A DNA stretch of 64,000 bases from assembly GCA_934446365.1 (NCBI GenBank), contig CAKSDZ010000001.1, forward strand, positions 248,001-312,000, written 5' to 3'. This document shows, piece after piece, positions 42,559 through 51,565 of the stretch (positions are counted from its first letter, which is position 1; the number at the start of each line of letters is the position of its first letter). This stretch comes from an uncultured Eubacteriales bacterium (GTDB taxonomy: Bacteria > Bacillota > Clostridia > Oscillospirales > CAG-272). The translations under genes were made by a program, and so were the position numbers. Under the pieces are notes generated by a model, which worked only from the letters and a program-made list of their open reading frames with translations, did no database searches and was not told where the DNA came from.

Positions 42559-42899
42559 AAAAGCTGTCGATGAAAGCAAGAGCACGATTGGGCACTGTCC
42601 TTGCAGCCTTTCTTTTGCTGATAAATTTTGGATATTATAAGTCATCGAAAGAAGCTGCATTTTTTGGGGGAATTTGGTTTTTGATTGTCTCGCTATGCCA
42701 TTATATAGAGCTGCCGACGGCATCGGGGCCGTTGGATGATAGACTTGCGTTTTTTATGAAAAAGGGTTTAAAGCGTTCGTATCAAAAGCGGGATAATCTG
42801 ATCGGATATTTTCGCTTGGTCGGGTTATTGGCACGCGGCGGACTGCTTCTCGGCTTTATTTTCCTTGTGATCGGTATGGTTCTGTTTTATGGGAAATGA
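42555..42899 (+). CDS. small membrane protein, unknown
   Basis: A 114-residue protein with two or three membrane helices (about 12-32, 35-52 and 88-112) separated by a basic loop, KKGLKRSYQKRDN. The GTG start overlaps the manA stop by 4 bases, so translation is coupled. No family was recognised. A terminator follows. Confidence 0.65.
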   Translation: MKKLSMKARARLGTVLAAFLLLINFGYYKSSKEAAFFGGIWFLIVSLCHYIELPTASGPLDDRLAFFMKKGLKRSYQKRDNLIGYFRLVGLLARGGLLLGFIFLVIGMVLFYGK

Positions 42900-42946
42900 C
42901 AAACGATAAGCGGAGAAGTCTTGCTTTGACTATGTTCCCAAATAAG

Positions 42947-42974
42947 AATCCCGCTGAATTTCAGCGGGATTTTT
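42947..42974. terminator. bidirectional terminator
   Basis: AATCCCGCTGA-ATT-TCAGCGGGATT and T-run, between two convergent transcription units. Confidence 0.9.
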
Positions 42975-44079
42975 ATTTGGGAGTGCATACATATAAATTC
43001 ACGTCCCATGCGGGAATATACGGATGCTTGCGCAGATACAGCCGGTGCTTTGGCAAAAGCTCGTGAATCAGCAGCGGAAGCTCGAAGAGGTCGCGGCTCT
43101 TATGGTAAAGTGACACGATTAGCTCCGTGCTGTTGTTTTGCATAGTGCAAACGGAGCCGAGAAGCGCCTCTCTTTCCGCTCCCTCCACATCGTATTTGAT
43201 GAGCAGCTTCTCACCGGAAAAGGAGACGCGCGCGTCAAGGGTGTCACATTCACATTCGTGGATTTTGGCGCCGCTTTTTGTTTTTGTGACGCCGGAGACT
43301 CCGCTTAGCGAGGTGTTGCGTCCCGCACCGTCCGTCAGGGACTTGATTTCATGACGGTTCCATGCGCAAAGAGGGAAGGCCGCCGTTTCCACGCTGTCAA
43401 GCCGAGATAAGCAGCCCCTGAGCTTCGCGAATATTTTGGGGGACGGCTCGAACGCCGCGATTTTATGAACGGACGGGAAATATGTCAGCGTCTCCGTGAC
43501 GGTATCGCCCTTGTATGCGCCAAGATCGGCATATGCCGTATAGCTGCCGGAGAGAAGAGAGGTCATCGCCTCGTGCTTCGGTGTATCCGCGAGACGGAGA
43601 TAGGAGACATCCCCCGACAGTTTATAGGAGAGCACATCATCAAACACCGCTTTGGATTTTTCGTCCGCGAGCAGCGTTCGCACGCTCTCACATTCCGGTG
43701 CGTGGGAAAGATAAAAATCCGCATCGAAAAGCTCTCCGCCGCAGACGGGAACATCGGGCGCCAAGAGAGCATATCTCTCCGAAAGACGATAAATTTCCGC
43801 CATGACCGGTTCCAATGAGGAGCCGAATGCGAGCAGGATAAGGAAGTTTTTATATTTTTCTTCGATTTCGGCAAGCGTGAGAACGCGCTTTTCGTGGAAG
43901 CTGTGCCCGCGGACGAAGCCGTCGGAGGCGAAGAAATCCGAAACGGCGATTCCTTTTTCGGAAAGCACGTCAAGAATTTTGTCGGCGCCGTTTCCCATAC
44001 CGTACATGACGATGGGAAGCGGCGTACTCTCAAGCCGCCGCCAAAGGTTCTTTTCCGCGAGAAGGGCTTTATCAATCAT
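42973..44079 (-). CDS. FkbM family methyltransferase
   Basis: A 368-residue protein. The N-terminal part (about 20-75) is Rossmann-like: VMYGMGNGADKILDVL. The C-terminal FkbM part shows ADLGAYKGDT (about 177-186, SAM-binding) and KYDVEGAEREALLG (about 295-308, typical of the family). FkbM enzymes methylate sugars, lipids or peptides; the substrate here is unknown. Its start overlaps the SGNH hydrolase gene by 8 bases, so the two are co-translated. Confidence 0.88.
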   Translation of the reverse strand: MIDKALLAEKNLWRRLESTPLPIVMYGMGNGADKILDVLSEKGIAVSDFFASDGFVRGHSFHEKRVLTLAEIEEKYKNFLILLAFGSSLEPVMAEIYRLSERYALLAPDVPVCGGELFDADFYLSHAPECESVRTLLADEKSKAVFDDVLSYKLSGDVSYLRLADTPKHEAMTSLLSGSYTAYADLGAYKGDTVTETLTYFPSVHKIAAFEPSPKIFAKLRGCLSRLDSVETAAFPLCAWNRHEIKSLTDGAGRNTSLSGVSGVTKTKSGAKIHECECDTLDARVSFSGEKLLIKYDVEGAEREALLGSVCTMQNNSTELIVSLYHKSRDLFELPLLIHELLPKHRLYLRKHPYIPAWDVNLYVCTPK

Positions 44080-44722
44080 CGAAAATCACGCGGAAAGCTG
44101 GATGATTGTAAATGCATTTTGCAATGAGCGCACAGCCGACCGCTTTCGGGTGGACGCGGTCGCCGGAGAGAAGATACGAAGAACCGACGGCGGCGACATA
44201 CCGGTCGAGCGGCGTCTGAATGTCGATATAACCGATACCGTATTCCTCGGCGAGCTTTTTATATCCCGCGTTGATTTCATCGCACATGCGTCTCATGGGA
44301 TCGGTGCGGTCCGTTTCAAGGAAATAGGGGGACAGAATGACCGGAACGGCGCCCTGTGCGCGCGTCTTTTCAATCATGGTTCTCATGTTTTCAACGGTTT
44401 GCTCAACGGAAATCAGCTCCTCGCGAAGCGCACCTCCGTCGAAATGGCGCCAAATGTCGTTGACGCCGATCATGATGAAAAGATAGTCGGGATTGTAGGC
44501 GAGCACCTCCTCGTCAAAGCGGTCAAGAAGCATTTTCGAGGTATTGCCGCTGGTGGCGGAATTGAGATATTTGATATGGTGATTCGGCATATCCGCCCAT
44601 GTATCGACAAAGATTCTCGAGAGATAGCTGTCCCCGATGCTGCCGAAGCCGTCTCCGATTGGACGCCCCCGATTGCAGTCCGTGATGCTGTCTCCTGTGA
44701 ACATAACTGCTTTCCATTTCAT
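44072..44722 (-). CDS. SGNH/GDSL hydrolase
   Basis: A 216-residue esterase-like protein with the block order of the family: GDSITD (about 10-15, nucleophile Ser), the Gly block around LNSATSGNTS, GVNDIWRH (about 87-94, Asn block) and GDRVHPKAVG near 190 with the catalytic Asp/His. The start has GGAGG eight bases upstream; the longer frame adds no homology. It is the first gene of a pair with the FkbM methyltransferase and may deacylate a sugar or lipid. The substrate is unknown. Confidence 0.88.
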   Translation of the reverse strand: MKWKAVMFTGDSITDCNRGRPIGDGFGSIGDSYLSRIFVDTWADMPNHHIKYLNSATSGNTSKMLLDRFDEEVLAYNPDYLFIMIGVNDIWRHFDGGALREELISVEQTVENMRTMIEKTRAQGAVPVILSPYFLETDRTDPMRRMCDEINAGYKKLAEEYGIGYIDIQTPLDRYVAAVGSSYLLSGDRVHPKAVGCALIAKCIYNHPAFRVIFDD

Positions 44723-44934
44723 TTTTGAATCCTCCGAAATTTGTTGATATGATTTGATCAAACGCGTTGTAATAAAAACGACAAAACGGGCGGAGTGCGC
44801 CTCTTTATATTTTAAGAAGCAAGAAGCGCTGTTCCCCTGTATAGCCGGCGCCCTGAAACTATGAGAGCATAATAGCATACTTTTATAGGATTTTCAAGGA
44901 TATTCCGCAAAAATATGAAAGCCATATGTAGACT

Positions 44935-45429
44935 TCACGCTTTAACAGAAAAGGCGTTTTTCCGTTTCTCCGGTTTTACCCGTATATTTTCAATCCCATG
45001 CAGGAAAATTTTGTTTTTAAGACCGGCGGAAAACCCGCCGAGTCTGCCGTCCGAGGTGATCACCCGATGGCACGGAACAAGGATCAGCAGCGGATTTTTT
45101 CCGACCGCATTCCCGACCGCGCGCGAGGCGCCGGGCTTTCCGAGCGCCGCCGCGATTTCACGGTAGCTTCTCGTTTCACCGAACGGAACTTTGAGAAGCT
45201 CGTCCCATACCGCTTTTTCAAATGGCGTGCCGTCGGGCGAGAGCGGCAGGGAAAATTCTTGGCGTGTACCGGAGAAATACTCCGAAAGCTGCTTTTTCGC
45301 CTCGTATGTAATGGCGTCTCCGCATTCGCCGCTTTGGCTGCCGTCGAAGAGCGATACCGATTTTAAGCCCGTGCCGTCCGATGCGATTTCAAGTATCCCG
45401 ATCGGACTTTTCAAATAGGAATAAAACAT
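44935..45429 (-). CDS. ogt: methylated-DNA-[protein]-cysteine S-methyltransferase
   Basis: Removes alkyl groups from O6-alkylguanine onto its own cysteine. The 164-residue protein has the DNA-binding helix region with PFEKAVWDELLKVPFGETRSY and the acceptor site PCHRVI (about 118-123), followed by GRLGGFSAGLKNK. The N-terminal domain is the small Ogt type. It is 17 bases downstream of the dehydrogenase gene and probably co-transcribed. Confidence 0.95.
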   Translation of the reverse strand: MFYSYLKSPIGILEIASDGTGLKSVSLFDGSQSGECGDAITYEAKKQLSEYFSGTRQEFSLPLSPDGTPFEKAVWDELLKVPFGETRSYREIAAALGKPGASRAVGNAVGKNPLLILVPCHRVITSDGRLGGFSAGLKNKIFLHGIENIRVKPEKRKNAFSVKA

Positions 45430-45446
45430 CTTTTGTCCTCCTCTTC

Positions 45447-46238
45447 TTAGCCGTACATTCTGCCGACGATATAACGGACCAGCCCCGTCGGCAGGATTTT
45501 TGACAGAAATATATCAAGCCGGTAAGACAGACCGATCGTATGCAGCGTTCCCGGCTTTTTGGCAAGCGCAATGCGCGCGATATGTGTACCCGCCGTCTCA
45601 CACGGCATACCGTGTGTCTCGTCCTGTTCCATCTTGGCAACGGAACGCCCGATCCGGCCGTGATAAATGTCGTCTCCCGTATGCTCTTTGATTCTCGCTG
45701 CGGTAAAGCCTGTCCGAATATCGCCCGGCATAACCGCGCAAACGCCGATTCCGAAAGGCTTTACCTCGTCCGCAAGCGCGAGCGTATAAGCGTTTACCGC
45801 CGCTTTGGCTGCGGAGTAATATGCCTGAAACGGAATCGGCAGCGATGCCGCTACGGAGCTGACGTTGACGATTCTTCCGCGCCCTGCCTGACGCATATGG
45901 GGAAGCACGGCGCGCGTCACATTTACCATGCCGAAAAAATCCACGTCAAAAAGCCGTTTTGCCATTTCCGGCTCGGTGAATTCCACTGCTCCCGAAATCC
46001 CATAGCCTGCATTGTTGATGAGGGTATCGATCCGCCCCGTCTCTTGTATGATACGATCGACGGCCGTCGTGACCGCCGCCTCGTCCGTAACGTCGGCGCC
46101 GATATGGACGATACCGTTTTCCGAATGCTCACGCCTACTGATTTCGTAAACCAAACATCCGCGGTCCAGCAGGGACTTTGCCGCGGCAAGCCCGATGCCG
46201 GAGCTGCCGCCCGTAATCAAAACGACTTTCCGCTCCAT
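45447..46238 (-). CDS. short-chain dehydrogenase/reductase
   Basis: A 263-residue SDR. The Rossmann cofactor motif is GGSSGIG (about 10-16), NNAGYG near 80, catalytic Ser in VNVSSVAA and YxxxK in YYSAAKAA (about 143-150). The acidic residue after strand 2 is not obvious, so NADP use is likely. The chosen start follows GGAGGG; the longer frame adds an unrelated N terminus. The substrate is unknown; lipid- or ketone-type substrates are usual for this group. Confidence 0.9.
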   Translation of the reverse strand: MERKVVLITGGSSGIGLAAAKSLLDRGCLVYEISRREHSENGIVHIGADVTDEAAVTTAVDRIIQETGRIDTLINNAGYGISGAVEFTEPEMAKRLFDVDFFGMVNVTRAVLPHMRQAGRGRIVNVSSVAASLPIPFQAYYSAAKAAVNAYTLALADEVKPFGIGVCAVMPGDIRTGFTAARIKEHTGDDIYHGRIGRSVAKMEQDETHGMPCETAGTHIARIALAKKPGTLHTIGLSYRLDIFLSKILPTGLVRYIVGRMYG

Positions 46239-46402
46239 AAAAAATCCCTCCGCAATGGTAATATAAGGAAATGAAAGAACAAAGATATTCCGCTCCATTA
46301 TAACATTCCGTTCTGCATTTGACAACATGAAATCGCGGATTTAACAAAATTTTAAAGACATGAATAAGATTTTGTCGAAACGAAAACAATCAAAATGGAA
46401 AT

Positions 46403-46457
46403 ATTAAGATATTCTTAATCTTTTTAACTTGAAAATTAAAATAAGATATGTTACAAT
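46403..46457 (+). promoter_or_regulatory. promoter and perfect dyad upstream of the glycosyltransferase
   Basis: TTGAAA (46429-46434), 17 bases, TACAAT (46452-46457). A perfect dyad ATTAAGA-TAT-TCTTAAT (46403-46419) lies 9 bases upstream of the -35 and may bind a regulator. Confidence 0.65.
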
Positions 46458-46491
46458 TTTATTAAGTCCAATCTGAAAGGAACCAATCCTT

Positions 46492-47856
46492 ATGTATGAC
46501 GGTCTCATGATATTTTGCAATATTCTCCTGTTTATCATCGGGTTATTATATGTTTACAGAAGCGTATACGCCGTTCTCGGCGTTTTTTATACGAGAAAAT
46601 ACGCTCCTGCAAAAAAGAATCATAAATATGCCGTTATAGTCGCGGCGCGAAATGAAGAAGCAGTCATCGGCAATCTCATTGACAGCATCCAAAAGCAGGA
46701 TTATCCCGCGGAGCTTGTAACTGTTTTTGTTGTGGCCGACAACTGTACGGACGGCACGGCTTCCATGGCAAGAAAGCACGGCGCCGTCTGCTATGAGCGC
46801 TTCGATTCGGAGCACTGCACAAAGGGCTATGCCTTGCAGTTCCTTTTTGAAAAAATCAGAGAGGATTATGGCATTGATTCTTTTGAGGGCTATTTTGTTT
46901 TCGATGCGGACAATCTTTTAAAACGGGACTTTATCCGCAAAATGAACGACGCTTTCGACAGCGGAGAGAAAATCGTCACCTCCTATCGGAATACCAAAAA
47001 CTTCGACGACAACTGGATTTCGGCAGGCTATGCCTTGCACTTTCTCAGGACTGCACGGTTTGAGAACAGAGCGCGCTCGGCACTCCGCCTTTCCACTTGG
47101 GTGCAGGGCTGCGGCTTTTTGATGGCGAGTGAAATCGTCCGCGACGGCTGGAACTACACCACGCTTGCGGAGGACCGTTCGTTTTCCGCGGATTCTATCG
47201 TACAGGGGTTCAGCGTGGCCTATCAGCATGAGGCGGAGTTTTATGATGAACAGCCTACCTCCATGCGTGTGGTATGGCGTCAGCGCATTCGGTGGGCAAA
47301 AGGGCATCTGCAAGCTTTCGGTCAATCCGGCGCCGATTTGCTTCGCGGCATATTCGGAAAGAAATCCGCCCGTGAAAAATTCATGTGCTATGATATGTTC
47401 ATGATCAATTTCCCGGGCAGCGTCGCCTTGATGCCATTGAAATTTTTAAAGCTTATTCTGCTTGTCTGCGCCTTTTTTCTGTACGGGATCGTGTCAATTG
47501 ATTGGCCGCTTTTCCTTTTTAAAATCGTTCAGCTTCTGCTTTTTGAACATTTGGCCAATATTCCGGTCGCGTTCATCCTCTTCATTATGGAGCGAAAGCG
47601 CATCAAACCGATAAAATGGTATAAGAAGCTGTTTTATTGCCTGACATTCCCCCTTTTCAGTATAATCGGAGATGCTGCGACTTATATTGCGGTATTCCGA
47701 AAGGTCAGCTGGAAGCCGATTCCGCATAAGGCCGCCGTTAAGATCGAAGAGCTTGAATCGGCTCCGGACTTCAAAAGCCGGGCACCACAGGCCGCATATA
47801 AGGAAAAGCCGACGGCGAGGAATACCTTATATGCGCAGCACGGAGACAGTCCGTAA
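46492..47856 (+). CDS. membrane glycosyltransferase, GT2 family (BcsA/HAS-like)
   Basis: A 454-residue processive-type glycosyltransferase. An N-terminal helix (about 5-30) is followed by the GT-A domain: VIVAARNEEAVIGN (about 48-61), ADNCTDGTASMA (about 82-93), DADN (about 142-145) and the QRIRW acceptor motif near 263. Two or three C-terminal helices (about 305-395) complete it. This layout fits enzymes that make and export polysaccharide or glycolipid. The polymer is unknown, and no partner gene is adjacent. AAAGGAACC lies before the ATG. Confidence 0.88.
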   Translation: MYDGLMIFCNILLFIIGLLYVYRSVYAVLGVFYTRKYAPAKKNHKYAVIVAARNEEAVIGNLIDSIQKQDYPAELVTVFVVADNCTDGTASMARKHGAVCYERFDSEHCTKGYALQFLFEKIREDYGIDSFEGYFVFDADNLLKRDFIRKMNDAFDSGEKIVTSYRNTKNFDDNWISAGYALHFLRTARFENRARSALRLSTWVQGCGFLMASEIVRDGWNYTTLAEDRSFSADSIVQGFSVAYQHEAEFYDEQPTSMRVVWRQRIRWAKGHLQAFGQSGADLLRGIFGKKSAREKFMCYDMFMINFPGSVALMPLKFLKLILLVCAFFLYGIVSIDWPLFLFKIVQLLLFEHLANIPVAFILFIMERKRIKPIKWYKKLFYCLTFPLFSIIGDAATYIAVFRKVSWKPIPHKAAVKIEELESAPDFKSRAPQAAYKEKPTARNTLYAQHGDSP

Positions 47857-47953
47857 CAACCACATTGACGGCATATTATCGACGCCGAAAGGCAAAGCAT
47901 CGTCAGGCTTTTCGCAGCACGAAGCGACAGCTCGGACATACAAAACGAACAGG

Positions 47954-47982
47954 AAAAATCCCCGCCGATGCGGGGATTTTTT
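47954..47982. terminator. bidirectional terminator between the glycosyltransferase and sigma genes
   Basis: AAAAATCCCCGC-CGAT-GCGGGGATTTTTT; strong stem with T-runs on both sides, between convergent genes. Confidence 0.92.
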
Positions 47983-50562
47983 CTATTCTGTTTTCGGTTT
48001 CAGATTGCGCGCCGCTTCATATTCTTCTTCGCTTGCAAGATAGCAGAAATCCTGCTCGTATACGACGTAAAGATGCTCCGGCGTGCCGCCCGCAATACGG
48101 ATATTCACGCGCGCCTGATATTTTTCGCGCAGCGTGACCTCGTCGTAATGCCATTCCATGCCGTAATAAAGCGGCATATATTCGCCGGAGGTGGATACGC
48201 TGCGGTATTCCGACAGCTCGCAGACAGAGGAGAGCGTCTCGCCCCATGAGCATTCAAGCTTGACGATGCCGACGTCCGGTGCGAAATAGTAGGTTTTTTT
48301 GCCGCGTCCGACGTTTTGATATTTCGGCTGCCAATAGTATTCCCATTTTCCGTCTTGGTCGCCTTTCAGGATGGTGAGCACAAGACAGTTTCGGAACACG
48401 CCGGCGCGTGTGGCGACGGTACCGCCGCGGTGTGCGGTGATCCGGATCTCCTCGCCGCGTCTGTCGGTGCGCGTTTCCGTAAATTCTTTCTCATTTGCTG
48501 CGGCATCTGCCCAGCGGGGATCGAAGAGCGTGCCGCAAAGCTCCATGAGCCAGCGGAAGGGCTTCATGCCGAAAATTTTGTTGTCAATCGCGCGCCGTCC
48601 CAAAATGTAATACGGGGAAAGGTAGAAAACTTCCTCATGAACAGGTTTCCCGTCCTTGTAAAAAATTTCGTCCAAATGTACCGACGACGGCAGAAGGCGA
48701 TAGCCGGCGCGCACATATCCCGCCTGTTTTCCGAGATGCTGCCATGCGGCCTCGGCGAGAATGGCGTCGCGTTCCCGTGTGGCAAGCTGCATCGCCCGAC
48801 AGAACATGCGGCGCGCGGTCCCGACCTTTTCTGCGTCATAAGGCTCCCGGAATTTCAGCTCGCAGCAAAGCTCGTCTCCGCGCTCGATATAGGAGATGGC
48901 ATCCGCATCCTCGTATTTTTCAATTTCCGTATCGACGGTGACGAACTGCGTGGCGATAATGCCGGCATAATCCCTGTCGCAGAAGGCGACCTCCCGTTCA
49001 ATATCGCAGGAGACAAAAGAGCGAAGTGCCGGGTTGGTATAATGCCAGCGGTTGCCGACGGCGAGCGGAAGGAGCCCGCTCCCGCCTTTTATCTCATAAT
49101 GGGTGAGCTCATAGGTTTCGTCGTATGCGGAGTTTTTGATGTGAATGCTGACAAGGCCCACATCCTCTTTGTAAATGATTTCCGATGTGAAAAGCCAAGG
49201 GGCGCTTTGTATATCGCAGAAATATTCGACGCAGTTCTCAAAAGTTCCGGCACCGGTTGTGACCGTCCGGCTGCGGCTGATACAGGTCAGAATATTACCG
49301 TCCTTATCCTTGGTGCTCTCACCGACGGGAAGGGACATATCGTAAAAGAGATTTCCTACACGTGAAGCGAAATAGAATATGCTGTGAAAGTGCACTTTTG
49401 CGTCGCTTCCGTTGGAAAAGCCCGGTTGACTTACAAAATAGGCGTGCTCCGCATCAAAATGAACGGTTTCGCCGCAAGCGGTATAAAAACATTTTACCGT
49501 TTTATTTTGTTTGGTTTCCATCCGCTTTCCGACGATGCGTTCAGCGGCAATGGCATTGGGATAATAAGAACTTTCATGATTCAGAAGCGACTTGGCACGT
49601 TCAAATTCCGCGAGCGCTTCTTCATATTTTTCTTTGTCGAAAAGCCGGCGTGCCGTCCAGAAGCGGATTTCGCCCTCGCCATCTTTTTCACCGAGCTTCT
49701 GTGCCTGCTCCAAGCCCTCCGCAAGGATTGCATCTATCGTTTCGCTGCTTTCTCCGCTTCGTATGGCGCTGAGATACCTTTCGATACAGTCGTCGATTTG
49801 CCACTTGGCGGGCGAATGCGCTTTGATGTAATCCTTATCCTCCTCCGTGATGCTACCGTTCCATGAGCGGAACATGAGCGCCGTGGCACGGGCCTCGCTT
49901 TTTTCCTTGGAATCGGGGAGGGAATCCACCTGTTTCATAACTTCTTTATATTTCCCGTCGAAATCGGGAGACGTGGTATACCGGCGCAGAGATTCCGCGA
50001 GCGACATGACGTTCCGGACGAAATCCGCGCCGACTTCTTTTTTCTGTTCCATTCCGAATACCTCTTTTCTTAATTTTCCGATAGCGAGGGAAAGGCGGCT
50101 TTTGACCGTTCCCTCGGGGATGTTTAGAATTTTTGCCGTTTCGCCCGTGGAAAGTCCGTGCAGATACCGCAGACTGACGGTGACCCGCAGATGCTCCGGC
50201 AGGGAGACGAGTCCCTCTGTTAGCATTTGGATTTCCTCAGTGCGCAAGAGCTTATCTTCCGGCGAATCCGAACGGTCGGGAAGCTCCTCCGGCATTTCCT
50301 CCGGCGGAAGACGTCTTGAAGCGCGGCGCAGCTCGTTCCAAGAGCGGTGCTGTGCGATTTTGCAGAGCCATGCGCGAAGCTTGGCGGGCTCTGCGAGCGT
50401 GTCGAGGTTGCAATATGCGCATAAAAATACCTCCTGCGCCATGTCCTGCGCATCGTGATGATTGCGCAGCGCTTTGAGACAAATGCCGTAAACGACGTTT
50501 TTGTAGGTTTCAACGATGACTGCAAAGGCGCCGCGGTCTCCATCGAGCGCGCGTTTGACCAA
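47983..50562 (-). CDS. ECF sigma factor fused to a large C-terminal duplicated domain
   Basis: An 859-residue protein, against about 160-200 for a normal ECF sigma. Residues 1-170 hold sigma region 2 (ALRNHHDAQDMAQEVFLCAY, 31-50) and region 4 (HGLSTGETAKILNIPEGTVKSRL, 135-157). Residues ~171-345 are helical with a TPR-like part. Residues ~355-840 contain two related units: TGAGTFENC (436-444) ... DVGLV ... LLPLAVGNRWHY (497-508), and TRAGVFRNC (718-726) ... DVGIV ... YMPLYYGMEWHY (795-806). No transmembrane helix is visible and no anti-sigma gene adjoins, so the tail may do the sensing. The start is a TTG; a CTG five codons earlier is possible. Confidence 0.88.
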   Translation of the reverse strand: MVKRALDGDRGAFAVIVETYKNVVYGICLKALRNHHDAQDMAQEVFLCAYCNLDTLAEPAKLRAWLCKIAQHRSWNELRRASRRLPPEEMPEELPDRSDSPEDKLLRTEEIQMLTEGLVSLPEHLRVTVSLRYLHGLSTGETAKILNIPEGTVKSRLSLAIGKLRKEVFGMEQKKEVGADFVRNVMSLAESLRRYTTSPDFDGKYKEVMKQVDSLPDSKEKSEARATALMFRSWNGSITEEDKDYIKAHSPAKWQIDDCIERYLSAIRSGESSETIDAILAEGLEQAQKLGEKDGEGEIRFWTARRLFDKEKYEEALAEFERAKSLLNHESSYYPNAIAAERIVGKRMETKQNKTVKCFYTACGETVHFDAEHAYFVSQPGFSNGSDAKVHFHSIFYFASRVGNLFYDMSLPVGESTKDKDGNILTCISRSRTVTTGAGTFENCVEYFCDIQSAPWLFTSEIIYKEDVGLVSIHIKNSAYDETYELTHYEIKGGSGLLPLAVGNRWHYTNPALRSFVSCDIEREVAFCDRDYAGIIATQFVTVDTEIEKYEDADAISYIERGDELCCELKFREPYDAEKVGTARRMFCRAMQLATRERDAILAEAAWQHLGKQAGYVRAGYRLLPSSVHLDEIFYKDGKPVHEEVFYLSPYYILGRRAIDNKIFGMKPFRWLMELCGTLFDPRWADAAANEKEFTETRTDRRGEEIRITAHRGGTVATRAGVFRNCLVLTILKGDQDGKWEYYWQPKYQNVGRGKKTYYFAPDVGIVKLECSWGETLSSVCELSEYRSVSTSGEYMPLYYGMEWHYDEVTLREKYQARVNIRIAGGTPEHLYVVYEQDFCYLASEEEYEAARNLKPKTE

Positions 50563-50625
50563 AAGCTCGTCGGTCAGGGTCTTTCACCGTCCTTTCGGAT
50601 TGATTTTGTATCGATACGTCCATTT

Positions 50626-50651
50626 AGACACATCCCATGAAAAAAGGTTCA
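50626..50651 (-). promoter_or_regulatory. candidate ECF-type promoter of the sigma gene
   Basis: On the minus strand TGAACC with T6, 16 bases, GTCTAA. This resembles the GAACC -35 and GTC -10 elements of ECF sigma promoters and lies ahead of the ECF gene itself, so positive autoregulation is likely. Confidence 0.55.
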
Positions 50652-50675
50652 TAAAAATTTCAAGATTTTATTTTT

Positions 50676-50704
50676 ATTTTATCATGAAAACCGTTATATG
50701 GCAA
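50676..50704 (-). promoter_or_regulatory. candidate sigma-A promoter of the sigma gene
   Basis: TTGCCA (50699-50704) and TAAAAT (50676-50681) with a 17-base spacer on the minus strand. A housekeeping promoter next to the ECF-type one would give basal expression. Confidence 0.6.
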
Positions 50705-50712
50705 TATAAAAC

Positions 50713-50734
50713 AGCCGATGACATGTCATCGGCT
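50713..50734 (-). terminator. terminator after the small gene
   Basis: A perfect 22-bp palindrome AGCCGATGACATGTCATCGGCT, followed on the minus strand by GTTTTATATT. It separates the small gene from the sigma gene downstream. Confidence 0.75.
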
Positions 50735-50755
50735 ATTTTATGAAATGAAGGTCTG

Positions 50756-50977
50756 TTATTTGGCTTTTTTGTATTTTTCGGCGCCGTCGAGCGCCGTCAC
50801 GGGGACGTCGGCGATATCGCAGTAGGATTCGGCCTCTTCGTCCGTATAGGGAATTTTCTGCGTGATTCCCGTGCAATCCGTCGCCGATGCGACCGGATTT
50901 GACAGAAAAGCATCCTTGGAATAATCCGCGGCGCTTTTGTAATACCGTTCTTTTCCGATTTTCTTTTTGATGGACAT
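50756..50977 (-). CDS. small basic/acidic protein, unknown
   Basis: A 73-residue protein: MSIKKKIGKERYYKSAADYSKDAFLSNPVASATDCTGITQKIPYTDEEAESYCDIADVP with a Lys-rich end in shorter form. It is soluble with two Cys residues and no signal peptide. A GGAGG lies six bases before the ATG, so it is probably real. It is immediately upstream of the ECF sigma gene on the same strand and divergent from the lipoprotein genes, so it may belong to the sigma regulon. I do not recognise the family. Confidence 0.7.
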   Translation of the reverse strand: MSIKKKIGKERYYKSAADYSKDAFLSNPVASATDCTGITQKIPYTDEEAESYCDIADVPVTALDGAEKYKKAK

Positions 50978-51053
50978 GAAAAACCTCCGCGATATGAATT
51001 CGGAATCTGTTTCTATTTTTTCTCAAACTGCGCTTTGATATACATGTATGATA

Positions 51054-51082
51054 TTGACAAAAGCGCATTGCTGCTGTAAAAT
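51054..51082 (+). promoter_or_regulatory. promoter of the three-lipoprotein cluster
   Basis: TTGACA (51054-51059), 17 bases, TAAAAT (51077-51082), about 40 bases before the first lipoprotein gene. Confidence 0.8.
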
Positions 51083-51121
51083 ATGTTATGAAAAATATAA
51101 GGAAAGAGAAGTGAGAAGATC

Positions 51122-51496
51122 ATGCGGAGAAAAGCGTTGGTTTTATGTCTTTTGCTGATATTCACATGCTTTTTGAGTTCCTGCGGCAAAGCGACCGGGG
51201 AAGAGAATCCCACGGTCATAAAATCCGATCTGACGCTCGAGGCTTTGCACGATATCCTCGCCGAAAAAGGTGACGCGATTCGTTTTTCCGATATTCCGGA
51301 GGAATATTTTTATGTCATTTCGTCGGCGCTTGTTCCGCAGCTGCGGTATCCCATAAGTGATGAAATCTCTTTTTACATCATGCAGCTGTCCGAAGACAAA
51401 TTTTCTGTGATTCTGACGGTCCGGTCGGAGGACGCTGATATGGATTTCATCGGCGCCGAGGAGATTCTTGCTTATATTGAAAGCATTGCGGATTGA
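51122..51496 (+). CDS. small lipoprotein, unknown (DUF4358-like)
   Basis: A 124-residue lipoprotein; signal peptide MRRKALVLCLLLIFTCFLSSC with the lipobox LSSC at about Cys21. The mature part (LTLEALHDILAEKG, DEISFYIMQLSEDKF) resembles DUF4358-type lipoproteins. It is the first of three lipoprotein genes and has its own promoter. The products of the next two are not obvious homologues of it. Confidence 0.75.
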   Translation: MRRKALVLCLLLIFTCFLSSCGKATGEENPTVIKSDLTLEALHDILAEKGDAIRFSDIPEEYFYVISSALVPQLRYPISDEISFYIMQLSEDKFSVILTVRSEDADMDFIGAEEILAYIESIAD

Positions 51497-51565
51497 TCGG
51501 TTTCCTCTCGCCCTTATTTATAAAATTAACATGTGCCGGCGGCGTTCTGGCAAGGAGGTATCAGT

